In this document: positions 52,249-64,000 of the stretch, in pieces | How the letters are laid out: every line of letters starts with the position of its first letter | How positions within the stretch are numbered: position 1 is the first letter of the stretch | Assembly: GCF_000219625.1 (NCBI RefSeq) | Contig: NC_018207.1 | Location: forward strand, 434,001 to 498,000 | DNA: 64,000 nt | Source: Zymoseptoria tritici IPO323 | Lineage: Eukaryota; Ascomycota; Dothideomycetes; Mycosphaerellales; Mycosphaerellaceae | Reading direction: 5' to 3' | Translations under genes and position numbers: made by a program | Notes under the pieces: model-generated | Seen by the model: only the letters and a program-made list of their open reading frames with translations | What the model was told of the DNA's origin: nothing | The model's database searches: none

Positions 52249-54998
52249 GCCGCCACCCTCTCCCGCGCTCTTCGGGAGCAGCATGGTATCCTTCGAGACC
52301 TCCACGACGCCCTGCGTCTTGCCCTCTTCCTGCGCTGCGCTATGCGTGCCTCTGCGTTTTGTGGGAATCGTGCCGGTGGATCTGCGCCTTTCCCGGGGCA
52401 GCGGGTTGAAACCAGGCGAGGTTGTGGGAGCTCGAGGATCTTTTGCTTGCGCGCCTAGGGGTCCAGACGGGAGATTGTGATGGTTTGCGATAAGGTCTTG
52501 AGGGTATATCGAAAGCAGAGCAATGTACCAAGCGAGTGTGGTGTGTGGTGTGTGGTGGGTGAGTGGGTGAGAGCTGGGGTTTGGTAGTACAAGAGGTTGG
52601 AGATTGAGCTGAGTTCGCTAATAAAGCAGTAGATGGAAAGATCACGACATGCCCTGGGCAAAAAGATATGGCGGCACGCGGGCTTCACCACGGACGGGAG
52701 AGTTCAACAGCTTGCCTGAGTAAGGCCAATGCCACGAATCGCATCTGCCGCCGCCATCAACCTCTTGAATCTGCACACACCAATCAGCGGGACCAACTTC
52801 CCACCTATCCACGCGTTCGCTGAGCAAATAAAGTATTCAAGCAATTTGATGAGTTGTTGAAGAGGACAGCTATGCCCTCCCGTAGTCTCGATGTCGCCCT
52901 CCGTAGACTTCCTCTTCGTCCATCTCACACTTCCCGCCCGCCGTGCTTCTCAACGTCTTCTCTTCCAGCGGATCTCTAGCTCGTCTTCAGCCATGACCAC
53001 ATTGCTCCCCTGCTCACCTCAGCTCCGTCTCAGCTCCGACATACTAAGCGCCGGACCTCCTCCCCATCCCCTGTCCGGCTGATCTCCGCCGCGGACCACT
53101 CCACGAACAACCATCTCCGGTTCACGACCTGTCACATTTTCCATTCGAGCTCCTCGTGCAGTCGGCACGCCCTCGCCTCTTCTAGTCTACCACGCCTCGC
53201 CCTGTGTCGACGCAATTCGCCGTGGATCAGATGTTCCAGGTTCCCGTTCCGGTACCTCGCCAATGCATGGCTAACACGCTTTCCATCGAGCGACAGCACG
53301 CACGCGCACGTTCACACCCCATGCTTGCGCCGCTCATGCTCGGGGCGGAGCTTTGCATGCGTGGGAGAACGTGTCTTCAGTTGCTGTAGGCGATGTAATG
53401 AGAGGTGAGTGGGCTGTATGACGAGTTGAAGGTCGCTATCCGCCCGCCACTCAGGCAACGCATCGGGAACGAGTGGGATGCGACGACTCGTTCAATGCAA
53501 CCGGCACAGCGCCGCCCGTCCTCGCTGTCGTTTATGACGACACCACGGCACATTGGGTCGAAGAAGGAGTACTCACTTCGGAAGATCGTGTCAAATTCGT
53601 GAGGAGGATGCGGTCCTTGCCAGTTGTACGCCCAAGGTCTCACATCCCTCATCTCAGAATCCCGAGTCGACAGAAATGCAGGTCTCACGTCCATGACATG
53701 AGCATTTGCGGCGCCCGGGGCGCCGCAAATCAACCAAAATGCCAAGTCCTCACCGCATCCTTCGAGCATTTCAGAAGTCCGGGACGCTGCGAATGCATGT
53801 CACGTGGGACTTGCATTTGCGGCGCCACGGCATTCACCGCATTGATGATGCATTTCAGAAACCGTCGGCGCCGCAAATACAGCCAGATGCCAAGATCAGG
53901 TCTCGAAGTCTCTAAGTTTTCCCACGCCTGCACGCCTCACTTGTCCGCTACTTCTCAAGTCATAGCCCGACCGCTCGTCACATTCTCCGACGTTCCACCG
54001 ACTCATCAATCGGAGGGAGGTGAACGCGCCACTAGCACGCCATAAGCCCAGCCGTGCATCGCGGAAGTGATCTGAGAAGTCCGAACCGAGATACTCGCGC
54101 GAAGCGAGCGTGAGCTGCGAGAGGCTAGAGGACTGTACCTTTCTAGTGACGAAACTTGCGTGGGTCGCGTGGACATCATCGGACCGCCGGACCTGGTGCA
54201 CGATCACTTTCGTTGATCTGTTTTTGGACGACACGTCAACTGTACATAGATACGTTGAGCGCCAGAGCTCACATCTTGCATGCTCTGCTCTGAAATGTTG
54301 GAGATGGGACAGAATGAGGCAGGCATGCTGAATACCAAATACAGTCGTTTTCAATTCGTTTGCAACAGAGTTCTCGAGGAGAAAGTCTGCTACGGTTCAT
54401 GTAAAGATTATGCTAATGTCGTCAATCCATCCTTTCTTCGCCGATTCAACCGTGCGATCATCAAGCCATTGTGCCTGCCAACCCACTAATGCTAATATAC
54501 TCCATACAACGACTCAGCAACCATGCGCAACTCCAACCCAGCCGAATCCCACTCCAACCGAAAAGCAAAAAGTGACCAAAACGCCACAAAGGACAGGAAT
54601 CGTAACCTTGCGTACCAGAGAAGATCTTTCCACCTCAATTTCGAGCAGCAACCCGCGGGGCAGACTCCGGGCAGCCCAGACGACCCGCTTGCAGGAACGA
54701 CAACCCCTGCAGCGCCCACGCTGCGTGGAACGGCGGGAAGCATGGCTGCTCGCGCGGCGATGGACCGCGGACGGAGGAGCTGAGATGCGTTCAAAGTCTG
54801 CAGGGTATGTGTGGGATGCCCGGATCGGAGAGGGGAGATCAGGAACCAATGGCTGTACGCTCGCTCGCTAAACGTGCTGATGCTGAAAAGAAAAAAGATG
54901 TCGCCCAGAGGAAACAAAAATTGATGTGTCGTAAAACCGTCGTTGATCGTCTTTATTCAGAGTCCAGAGTCGGTCGATGGACACGATGACGAGTCGAA
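52249..54998. other. Gene-poor region with a GC-rich palindrome cluster
   Basis: 2.7 kb without a supported gene. The first 300 bp form the mannosyltransferase promoter and leader. The notable structure is the palindrome cluster at 53704-53895. Open frames near 54410-54920 on both strands overlap and lack domains. Confidence 0.4.
53704..53895. repeat. Clustered inverted copies of ATTTGCGGCGCC
   Basis: A perfect 13-bp inverted repeat with a single-base centre lies at 53704-53730. The same 12-bp arms recur as an inverted pair at 53815-53826 and 53867-53878, 40 bp apart. The sequence after each right arm (about 16 nt ending ATGCCAAG) is also repeated, so the whole unit is duplicated, once with and once without the 40-bp interior. 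Confidence 0.8.
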
Positions 54999-55962
54999 TC
55001 ACAACCGTGACGAGGCATACATCTTCGTCAACCCATTCTGGCGGTCAAACTCCGCCACATTCCTCTTGTAGATGGCTGCATGCCTCATGCGGCGACACTC
55101 GCGCCAGTCCGGATGCCCGTGTACGATGCATGCTTTGGACTTGCTGTCCGCGTGGTTGCAGAGTTGCTCGTTCGGGTCGTACAACAGCGTGTCCATAAGT
55201 GGAGGCATTTCCTCGTCCGTGGCGTCCATAAGATCCTCGTATTCCTGCTTCCACTGGGCCATGGCCTCGGGACCTTGTATGCGAGCCCGACACCAGTCTT
55301 TGTGGGCGAAGTAATTCATGATCTTCTCGCTGCCGCGCTGAAGAGTGATTTTTTTGGCGTAGGTACCGGATCCGGTACCGTTACCGCTGGACTGCTCGTC
55401 AAGGCGCCAGCCGCCGTAGAATTCATGAAAGCTCTCCTCGCGGATGGGAACAGCGCCTTGTTCGCTGCGGGAGAACTTCTCCTTGTCTTTCTTCTCCATT
55501 TTCGAAGGATTGTTTGCTTGCCGGACGGTCAGGGGATCCTGTCGACTGTCTCGACGGTTAGTTGCCTGTGAGGTACGGCGGTACGGTCGGGACGAGCCAT
55601 GTCCGTTGCTGGAGTATGGCGAAGAAGCTCGGCTGGCGGATGGAGTGAAGATGCCGTCAGAGTCGCTGCCAGACGACGAGCCGGGTGATAGGATGTCATA
55701 GGTGTAGTCGAGCGGGACTCGACGAGCGCCGTAGGTGGCAGGGCGGTGGGCGAGGTTTGCGTGTAGTGTGAAGTGTTGTTCTTGACGCTGATGAAGGTCG
55801 AGTTCCGGGAGCGAGGTGAAGTATCGAGGACACGAAGGGCAATGCAGGAAACCACTCGTCAGCTCAGACATGCCTGGCAGACCCGGGTTGCTGTGGTTTG
55901 TCAGTGCTTGAACGATGCATCGGGAAGCGATCTTGAACTCACTTGGTCCTTGAGTTGGCCAT
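54999..55962 (-). CDS. Unrecognised protein with N-terminal C2H2-like finger, 2 exons, 303 aa
   Basis: Exons: 55962-55943 (MANSRT plus two bases) and 55890-54999 (912 nt); the 52-nt intron is GTGAGT...CACTGAC...CACAG. The N-terminus contains CPSCPRYFTSLPELDLHQRQEQH, a CX2C-X12-HX5H finger. A Ser/Arg-rich low-complexity part follows (about residues 70-140). The C-terminal half looks folded: SFHEFYGGWRLDE, IMNYFAHKDWCRARIQGPE, DEEMPPLMDTLLYDP and a Cys/His-containing end (CNHADSKSKACIVHGHPDW). I do not recognise the family; a fungus-specific conserved protein is likely because the C-terminal half has no low-complexity bias. Function is unknown. Confidence 0.72.
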
Positions 55963-58312
55963 TGCTTGAAGTGTTGGGTCTTTGATGTTCGGAGTTGGGA
56001 AGCTTGGGTGATGAGCGAGTCCTGATGGGCGTCCGAGGGTTGCAGATGATATTGTTTGAGAGTGATCGGTTGTGAGTGGCTTGTGGGAGAGGTTTTGATG
56101 TGAGGTTTGAATATGGAATTGCAAGCAAATGACCACCGTGCAATGAATCAAAAGGCCAACGAGGTGCAATGTCGTTCGAGGAGCGGACGAAGATGTGTGA
56201 ATGAAGAAGAAGATCAATCGAGGTGGAAGATCAGCGCGCTTATAACACGTCGTCCTACCCATGTCAGCTGTAGAGGCATCGTCAACAGGCAGATGGACGT
56301 CAAAGACCGGCATCGACAACAACAGCCGCCGCCAGCGATCGTACTGCAGTGAAGTGGATCAATCCAATGGTCGTGGTCCACGACCATCGGGCCGATGCGC
56401 TAAGGGCGAGGCGGTAAGGACGACTCCTTGCCGTTCGTCGACACATTGGGGAGTGAAACATCCAAGGGAATTAGAAGGCGCTCGCGCGAGAGGAGACGAA
56501 AATCGGATTTGATCGAGAACCTGGTCCAAAGCGGGTCGGAACACGAGTATCAGTCGACACCTCGCCCATTGCCCTTGCACGATTGACCTGCTTGTGCATT
56601 GGGGCCAGTGCGGGATCTGCTTCCGCTGTCCGAGCGATCCAGGTCTCTCTTGCATGCTCAGATTGCTACGATAATCGATTGGTGCATCGATGGTGGTTGT
56701 TCTGGATCTGAGTGTACCCTTGTCGGCAGACCGGGGTTTCGGAGCCTTTGGAACAAGACGAGTGTGGGTGGGACTGGCTGCGCATCCCTCTTTTTCGCAC
56801 ACCGCAACTTGAGGTGAGCATCATTGCGCAATAAACAGCTGCGCGAGCATGAACTTGTGCCACTACTGAGTTTACCCGATCGGTACGCTGTTCGAAGCAT
56901 CTTTCTCGACTTCAGGCTGACCCAGCAGAACGATCGCAACTGGACTTGTCATGGCGTGGGGTGAAAGGATCGCCCATCCTGCTTGAACAAGATCCGTTCA
57001 TGTGGCTTTCCGCAAAGAGGCGCGAAGCATGAGATCATCCGCCGGCCCTTGAGCTCCAAGCGACTTGCCGACGCCTGACGCTGAGAATTGGTCGTGCTTG
57101 CAATAATATGCGCCAAGGGCAGGCGGCAGAGCGGAATATGGAGACTGTGTGCGACCGTGCGACAATCGTGTGCGCACAAGATTGACAGCGAGCAAGATGT
57201 CGTGTTGCGTCAATAGTGCGAGACCTGCATGGCGGCAATGGTCGGGCGTGAAAATTAGGCACACCGTAACGAGGACGACGGTTCGGCCGAAAGACGTCTG
57301 CAGATTCCCGTGATTCACCAGGAACATCTGTTGGGTAAGCGGTTGCGGACTCGGCCAGGCACTTGCTATGCTGTGCAACTCATCGTTGTTTTCAGCATGC
57401 ACGAACAGCAGGCCCAATGCTTGCATAGCGTCGTTCGGCGAAGGTCCCGGCATTGCAGCTAGTCGCCCTGACGCAAAGTGTGCTGTTACCTTTCCGGGCA
57501 CACTCGCAAAACATGAAGTGGAGCAGCGCGAAGAGGGTGCGCTGTCATATTCGGCGGCAGAAATGTGACAGTCAACGTCTCCGGGGTAAGGCCATCCTGC
57601 GGACAGCTCCCCGATGGGGGATCCACTGGCTCAGGCGCCCATCTGCAAGGGGCAACAGGATTAGACGCAACCTGACGGAGGAGCCGAGAAGCGCTGAGAG
57701 AATCATTTCAACGGGAATTTGGGTCTGCTGCATTGTAGCATGCGGTGCGAGCTTTAATGCGGAGACGTGCGATGGCCTCTAGAAGAATTGTTGACACGGT
57801 GAAAGGAGCAAAGAAGTGAGGTCAAATGGGGAAGACGGGCAGCTACGGGAGACGGGAAGTCAATTCTGGCGGTCACGTGTGGTTATGGTTTTCTATGATT
57901 TCATCTATGCGAGACACGGTGAACAAGGTACGATTGGGTCTTCACAGATTGACACGTTCAAATACAGATGTTGCAGTTGTCCTGAAGTAGAACTTGTGCC
58001 GGCAGGGTTTCGGGCGGAAGGCAAAGTCCACCATCGCTGAGCATCCTCGACAACTGTCTCCCAAATGCCCACTAGCCGGATCAGCAAACCATTGACCTCT
58101 TGAGAGTGGGATGGAGACATTGTGCGGTGTGCGTTCATGTTTTTGAGTACTACCATTAGTCTATGCAATTCCTTGTCTGTCCGAAATTGTTCAATTCCCC
58201 AACCAAGGAAACAGCCGGCAGTATAAGGCTATGCTCCTCCATGCTTCTCGCAAAAACGCCTCCGCAGAACACAAATAAGATCAAATTCGCCATAGTCCTT
58301 CCTTTGTCACGC
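55963..58312. other. Intergenic region
   Basis: 2.35 kb with no supported gene. A minus-strand frame at 57501-56998 (167 codons) lacks domains and its composition matches the surrounding non-coding DNA. Promoter of the C2H2-like gene is expected in the first few hundred bases. Confidence 0.4.
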
Positions 58313-59601
58313 TCAGAGCAGACCGAACATGGCCGCGAAGAGACCGAGGACACCAGTGGCGCCGGGAATGAGCATCGGGTTGGCCGCGCCGCTTGACTTC
58401 TTGGGCTTGTTGCCAGTGGAGGTACCGTCTTGGTCAGAGGTGGAAGTCTCGGTCTCGCCCTGGCAGACGTAGTCTCCCTTGATGACGTTGTTCTCGCCCT
58501 GAAGGCTGTCGAATGTGGAGCAGGTCTCGTTGATGCTCTTGCTGGAGACAATGGTGAAAGCACCGCGGACGTCGTCCAACTTGGGGAGTTCGACACTAGT
58601 ATTGTTAGCAGGGGTTTTGCCGACACCTCTCTCGAGTTGCAACTTACGCAGTGAAGGCACCGTCAAAGTCAACAGCACCGGAGATGGTGGCGAGTGCAGC
58701 GAAGCCGTTGACCTCCTCAAGAGCAGAGTTGTTCGCAATGGCCAAGCTGCCGACGGACTCCAACATCGGCATGGAAATGTTAGTCAGCTCGTTGTTGGCG
58801 ACGAAGGTAAGGTCACCGCCGACCTCAGTAAGGTTGGCGGCGGACAGGGTCTTGAATGTGCTGTAATAGAATGCGACGGATCCGTTCACGGTCTCAAGCG
58901 ATTGTGCGGTGAACTCGGAGCAGTTGGAAATGGTCATGTTGTTCGCCCAGATCAGGTTGGGGAACTCAATGACAAGGTCCTTGCTGTTGGCGCCGAGGAT
59001 GATGGAGTCGGTCACGTTGCCGAGCTGCATGTTGATGCTGGTAAGATAACGGTTGTTGGTGACGATGATGGTATCCGCAACCTCGAGGTTGATGCCGTCG
59101 AGCGACGAGAGCTCAGTGTCGGAGATCTCGAGCCCGTTAAGCTCTTGCACGCCAGTGGTGAAGGACAGTCCCTGCAGAGCGGGCAGAGTGATCCAGCTGA
59201 TGGTGTCGAGTTTGGTGAGAACAGGGAAGTTGAGCGATGTGAGGACGGTCAAGCTGGTCAGCTCGAAGCTGCCTTCAACCTCCTGCAGGTTCTGGGCGGA
59301 GAGTCCAGTGAGTCCAGTGACATTGTTGGCAATCAAGTCACCCGTGATTTTGCGCACGCCATCAATGGCAATGTTTCCGGAAACGTCCGAGGAGATGGAG
59401 ATTGAGCCATCATAGGTTTGGCATGAGGCCAAGGCGCTCGCGTCGCCGGCGTTCTGAATGGTGGCGGTGCCACCGTCACCGCACTGAGCTGTGAAATGTT
59501 CAGTATCCTGCCTTCGCCCGTGATGTTTGTATTTGATGCCACTCACCAGCTGCTCCTGCTGCTACGGCCAAAGCCGGCACAATGTATCTGAAGATCGACA
59601 T
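58313..59601 (-). CDS. ECM33: ECM33/SPS2-family GPI-anchored cell-wall protein, 3 exons, 392 aa
   Basis: Cell-surface glycoprotein needed for normal wall structure in yeasts and moulds. Exons: 59601-59547, 59488-58648, 58595-58313 (1179 nt); introns of 58 and 52 nt have CTGAAC and GCTAAC branch sites. The signal peptide is MSIFRYIVPALAVAAGAAA. The body is a receptor-L/leucine-rich repeat solenoid: TYDGSISISSDVSGNIAI, ITGDLIANNVTGL, LSSLDGINLEVADTIIVTNN and GDLTFVANNELTNISMP. Several N-glycosylation sites (NVT, NMT, NCS, NGS, NLT, NIS) are present. A Ser/Thr-rich stem and a hydrophobic tail after SSGAAN form a typical GPI signal. Length is close to yeast Ecm33 (429 aa). Confidence 0.95.
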
Positions 59602-62230
59602 GTCTTTTTCTCGTGGGGTGGATTAACTGGAAGAAGGGATCTGTCAGTGTCGATGCTCAACGCGCGTCGTTGGTGATGCGGGTGTGGTGGTTGTCGAGGC
59701 GGCGACGGATGGATGGCGGTGATGAAGAGATGGCGGTCGGCGAGGTCGTCGGCGAGAGGACGAGGCGATCCGGTGGCGGATGCAGCTCACTCACCTTGGG
59801 ACTGTAAACTGCTGCTCTGTGAAACGTGGACGACGGCGGGACAAACAATGTCAGACGTGTCGCGCGGAATGGATTGATGGGTCGGTGGATGAAGAAGAAG
59901 AAGCTGAAAGGAGACAGCAAGCGAGTGTGTCGGAAGGGAAGAAGCTGGGCTCTGCGGATGACAAGCAAGAAAGAAGCCGGGGCACTGTAGAAACGAGAGA
60001 AGGTGCAGTCGGAAGAGGTGTTTGGCGAAGAATCTTGAAAGGAGTTGCCCTGGGCCGCGTATGTTCCTTCTGCGCTAGTGGTCGTTCGTGCGGCTTGATT
60101 GGGCAGACGCGGCACGATTGAGCCTCAACTCAACAAAACATCCATGGATGGACGACGAGATCCACCACCAGAAGAGAGTGCTCCATTCTTTCTTCCCCAT
60201 CGATACCGTGCGACATGGGCTGAATGGCTTGTGTGATATACTTACTCTACGAAGGATGAAGACTTCCACCTTGTCCATACTGCATCCTCATCAATTGAAA
60301 GGCGTCCCTTCATCGATGCTCGCAATCATCACATCTCCACTCCGCTATGGCCAAGCAGATCAATATCATCAACAACGTCTCCCTTGGCCTTGCACAGTCC
60401 GAGACAAGCCGCGCGCGAAGCCCAAAGTTACCGCCACCACCGCCGCGGAATCCACTTCAAAATCAACCAGACGACTCTCTCTCCGTCCATCAAATTCGCT
60501 CAATCTGATAAATCTCCGCGGCCTCGAGAATTGTTGTGACTTGCGGACTCTGGACCGAACGTTTCGGCGGGCGGGAGCCGCCAGAACGCCTGGGCCGACT
60601 TTATTTCAGGTTTCGCTATGCGAGGTTCCCTGTGCATGCGCCACTCATCTCCATTCATCTCATGAATCGTGGGTCTTCATTACCTCGTATAATAAGATAA
60701 GTCGATAACGCAAGGACGACCTCTGTCGCAAACCACGTGCATCCTCGCTCAGTCGTCCGCTGCACATGTTCGACGATGCCTTCTCTCTCACAGTCAGTCC
60801 CGCGGAAGACATGAGCATCTAGGCACATTATTGCCACCACCAAGCACTGCAAGGCAACTTCTTCCGTCGCCACTCCGCGAGTCGCACCGGAAGCAAGCAA
60901 CATGAAGTGCAAAAGCTGTACCTGATGAGCAGGGCGGCGCCGCGTCTCTCAAACGCACGAGCTGAAACTCAACCAGAAGTCCAGAACCAGCGATTCAATC
61001 CAATGCGTGGTCGAGTCGAGGAAGGCAGATGCCAAAGACAAGCGCTGCCTTGATCCGATATCACGCGTAAAAGACCACTCATATACCAATCTCGGCACTC
61101 AAAATACCCCGCAAAATCGCTTCACTGTGGGACCGTTCGCAGGTTGGCAATCTCTCCTTTCCCTGAACCATGCACTCTGCACCGCCTCAAGGACGCAGCA
61201 CCGATCATCCACGCAACCCACGCCGCTGTCAATGAAGTCAACAACGTCGATCCCAGCATGGTTTATAAATGGACTCTGATGTCAGCAGACAAGGCTCATT
61301 CTTAGACTTTCATTACTGTGCAAGCGACGATGCCGGGAGGACATGGATCATTTTTCGGGAAGCGCCTGCGATCGCTGAGTCCGCTCTGGCCAGAACACCG
61401 CTGTTCAATTTCCAGGCTCTGGTCAACATGAAGCAGTGTCCGCTTCGAGAAGCAGTTCCGAGCCAACTTGTCCTTGCGAAAAACCTCGATACCGCCTGAA
61501 GATCGACGAAAGCATCGACTGACTTTCCGACGGCAAGCGCTCTGTCCCATGCATACGGGAATTGGCGCAGGCTTCTGTAGACCATGTCATGATCCAATAC
61601 GAGCCGGTCCGGTATCACCGGAGTTTGAACTTGCATTGGCTTGGAATCGTCGCTGTCACGCTCAAATGGCGAAGACTATCTCATGCTTTCACTCCAGGGG
61701 TTGTATAACAAAATCTGCGCAAGTCCTTGCCTCAAAGCAAGAATCGGGGGTTCTGGAGTTCGGAGGACGATCGCGGTTCTTTCTCATGCTTGTCGCCGTC
61801 ATTCTTGGTTTTTGCTCGAGTCGCTCGTTGGGAAGTCCGAATTGCAGATTGCGTGCCGCGTCCTCACTGGACATAACACTGTGCTTGCGAAGTGCTGGTA
61901 TTGAGCAGGCGTTGTAGAGCCTGGACGTGATGTCATGCGAACAGTGAAGACATGCAGGCCAGCAGGACGCTTCGCTTGCTCTTCAACAGGATCTCGTGCA
62001 TGGGAGCGGATCGATGCGATTTGAGAAGACCGTTTGGTGAGCATCCTACAAAGGCAGTCGTACGCTGGATGTGTAAGTCTTGCTGCGGAATGAACCCTCG
62101 CAGTATCTCCTGTGCCTCGATCTCGAGGGTTCTCTTCGCAGCAAAGCCCTCGGCCCGTATTCGTTATTCATTATTTGTACAGACCGTTCGATCGTTTCGA
62201 GATCCTGTGCGCTCTCATCCGTTGGTCACT
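59602..62230. other. Intergenic region
   Basis: 2.6 kb between the ECM33 start and the end of the glycosylase gene. The first several hundred bases, with CT- and GA-rich runs, fit a long promoter and leader for the highly expressed wall gene. The plus-strand frame at 60088-60708 (206 codons) shows no domain or splice support. Confidence 0.4.
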
Positions 62231-63449
62231 TCAAACCTGCTCTCCGATGGCAGAGATATCCACTCCGTCGCCAATGCGCCACATATACCACATGAAGATG
62301 CTCTGGGAGAAACAGTCAGCGCCCAGACGAGTGACAGAAAGCAGAAGATAAGAGACCAAAACAGCATACCCTAAACGGTCGAAACCTCTCTCCAATCTCC
62401 AGCATCTCTTGCTCTTTCATGTACTTCCACTTTCCTCCGCCTTCCTTCGCCTTTAAACCAACCTTCCACTTTCCCACGAACCCAGCCATGCCTCTTTGCA
62501 CGCCCAAGTCTCCCGTGCTGAATACGTCCGTACGCTTCAGACTAAAGAGCATGAACATCTCCACCGACCACGGTCCCAGCCCGCGGATGGCGATGAGTGC
62601 ATCGTGGACTTCTTGATCGGTGCCGTTCAGGAGTAGGCTTGGTGTGAGAGACTTGTCGAGGAAGGCAGCGGCTAGACCAGAGATATACTCGGCTTTTCGT
62701 TGGGACAGGCCGGCTGTGCGGAGGGTTGGGAGGTCCTTTGAGACGACTTGAGCAGGCGTCGGGAATGTGGACTTCGGTTTAGATGCTGCTGCTGCAGTGT
62801 CTATGTTCTCGTTTGCCGGAGTGTTATCCTCCCAGTATCCGTCTTTCTTCACTTCGTCTTCTGCTGTATTGAACAGTGCTACAAATTTCCGCTTGATGCT
62901 TGATGCTGCTGCTCCGCTGACTTGCTGGCCGATGATGCTCGACACTAGACTCTGCCATGGGTCTACGGGTTCTGCTAGGCCTTCGGCTGAGAACGGTGTG
63001 CATGGATGCGACTCAATCAGAGGCGCTAGATTCGGTGCGACTGATATCAAGTGTGCATATGCCGTGGGGAGGAGAGACTTGTTCGTGAGGGTAGACACAT
63101 CTGGCACTTTGGAAGGAGAGGTGTTGAAGGCGGGTGGAGGAAGCGTGTGTTTCCCACTCGGCGTGAGGAGCGGAGCATTCGTACGATTGGGGAGAATCGG
63201 ATGGGTCGAGGGTGTCCGTTGGAGGGTCAGCTTTGGGGCTGGAGTTGTATTCGTGGTGAGCTTGCGGCGCTTGTTGGGTGTGGTTGGAGGTGGTGGCATA
63301 GATTTCGCCGGATTGGAGTGTGTAATAAGGTCATCTTGTTCTTCTAACTTGCTCTTTCTGACACGTTTCTTCGCTGGTGGTGCTGCGTTGGTAAGAGGGA
63401 GAATCGTTTCAGGCTTCAGCTGGACTCGGGCAGAGCGTCGAAGCGACAT
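62231..63449 (-). CDS. MAG1: DNA-3-methyladenine glycosylase (AlkA/Mag1 type, HhH-GPD), 2 exons, 383 aa
   Basis: Base-excision repair enzyme that removes alkylated purines from DNA. Exons: 63449-62370 (360 codons) and 62302-62231 (24 codons); the 67-nt intron begins GTATGC and ends with GCTGAC then CAG. Splicing turns ERFRPFR into RPFRSIFMWYMWRIGDGVDI, the normal end of the fold. A basic Lys/Arg/Pro-rich N-terminus (about 110 residues, KKRVRKSK, NKRRKL) likely carries nuclear signals. Core motifs are WQSLVSSIIGQQVSGAAA, GLSQRKAEYISGLA, the helix-hairpin-helix IRGLGPWSVEMFMLFSL and the catalytic-Asp region DVFSTGDLGVQRGM. Without the second exon the C-terminus would be an unrelated read-through. 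Confidence 0.93.
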
Positions 63450-64000
63450 TGTGTAAAGGCGAGCTGTGGTAGTAGCGAGTGTATTGGTGCAGAATCAGCT
63501 TCTGCGTTGAAAGACTGATGCAGAAGACGGCAGATTGTATTGTCGTATACGCGATCTACATCATGGTGTATAAGGTATGGTGGGTGTTACCAGCCGAAGG
63601 TGAAGTTCACGAATGACGGAAGCTCAACCTGAGGTGGCGTCGATCGCGAAACCGAGACGATCTCACATGACTTGTCGAAATGCCTCATGCCAATCGAAAA
63701 GGCGGCTCAGACTCATACTGCACGCAATGACATCAGGAACATAGGCATGCGAAAGTGCACGCGGAGCAGCTGATATCAGAAGCCACGACGCAGTTATTCT
63801 CTGAAGTGTTCCCTGAAGTGGTGGTAATACACTCGATTGCTTTCTCGCCCGTCTATGCCAGTCCAACGACTATCCTGTGGCGGTTCAGAACCTCCACTTT
63901 GCGATATGTACACATCGTGCGTGACACTCTCCCCTGACTTTCCTCGTCCAACCACGCTCTTACTTCTTCACACTCGGCTTCGTGATCTGCATGCTCTCAA
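63450..64000. other. Upstream region of the glycosylase gene, to window end
   Basis: 550 bp presumably containing the glycosylase promoter. No gene is supported before the window ends. Confidence 0.4.

Noticed and set aside
56998..57501. 167-codon minus-strand frame
   Set aside because: No domain, no splice support, and composition equal to the surrounding non-coding DNA.

Overview
The window is nuclear DNA of a filamentous ascomycete, most likely a dothideomycete (class is inference). Coding genes have short GT-AG introns (about 45-100 nt) with CTRAC-type branch points, 5S rRNA sequences are dispersed, and a transposon island carries the signature of repeat-induced point mutation (RIP): CpA and TpG are strongly depleted in favour of TpA, and nearly all in-frame stops there are TAG or TAA. 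Gene models below were spliced by hand; each closes as a whole number of codons. || Layout. 0-9 kb: a dynamin-type nuclear GTPase (SLIP-GC-like) and an SH3-RasGEF (Cdc25 type), both on the minus strand. 9-13 kb: gene-poor, holding a 309-bp MITE with an 8-bp target duplication. 13-18 kb: a Ser/Thr-rich wall-type protein, then a divergent ER pair, GET1 (tail-anchored protein insertion) and ECT1 (CDP-ethanolamine synthesis). 18.5-22.6 kb: a single-exon 1355-aa Pls/PosA-type non-ribosomal peptide synthetase (adenylation, carrier, membrane segments and left-handed beta-helix domains, the architecture of epsilon-poly-lysine synthetase). 24.5-28.4 kb: a secreted BPL_N/GATase-like protein and the AFG1 ATPase. 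28.8-32 kb: a 5S fragment, a hAT-like 868-bp element and a four-exon gene for an eight-cysteine small secreted protein. 31.6-46.9 kb: the transposon island, made of a heavily RIPed Helitron (HUH, two-tyrosine and Pif1 helicase motifs all in one unbroken frame) and a complete 6.8-kb Ty3/gypsy chromovirus with 329-bp LTRs and target duplication CTACG. The chromovirus carries an extra, intron-containing gene on the strand opposite gag-pol. 47.8 kb: a highly diverged 5S rRNA gene whose helices are maintained by paired changes. 48-64 kb: an SPF45-type splicing factor, an Anp1/Mnn9-family mannosyltransferase subunit, an unrecognised C2H2-like protein, the GPI wall protein ECM33 and an AlkA/Mag1-type DNA glycosylase. 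|| How the genes fit together. Most are housekeeping genes. Three serve the cell surface (Anp1/Mnn9-family, ECM33, Ser/Thr-rich protein) and two serve ER membranes (GET1, ECT1). The peptide synthetase and the small secreted protein are the accessory genes; the secreted-protein gene lies between two transposons, as fungal effector genes often do. The most unusual observations are the covarying 5S variant, the spliced antisense gene inside the chromovirus, and a non-RIPed open frame that continues the Helitron frame and is split by the chromovirus.
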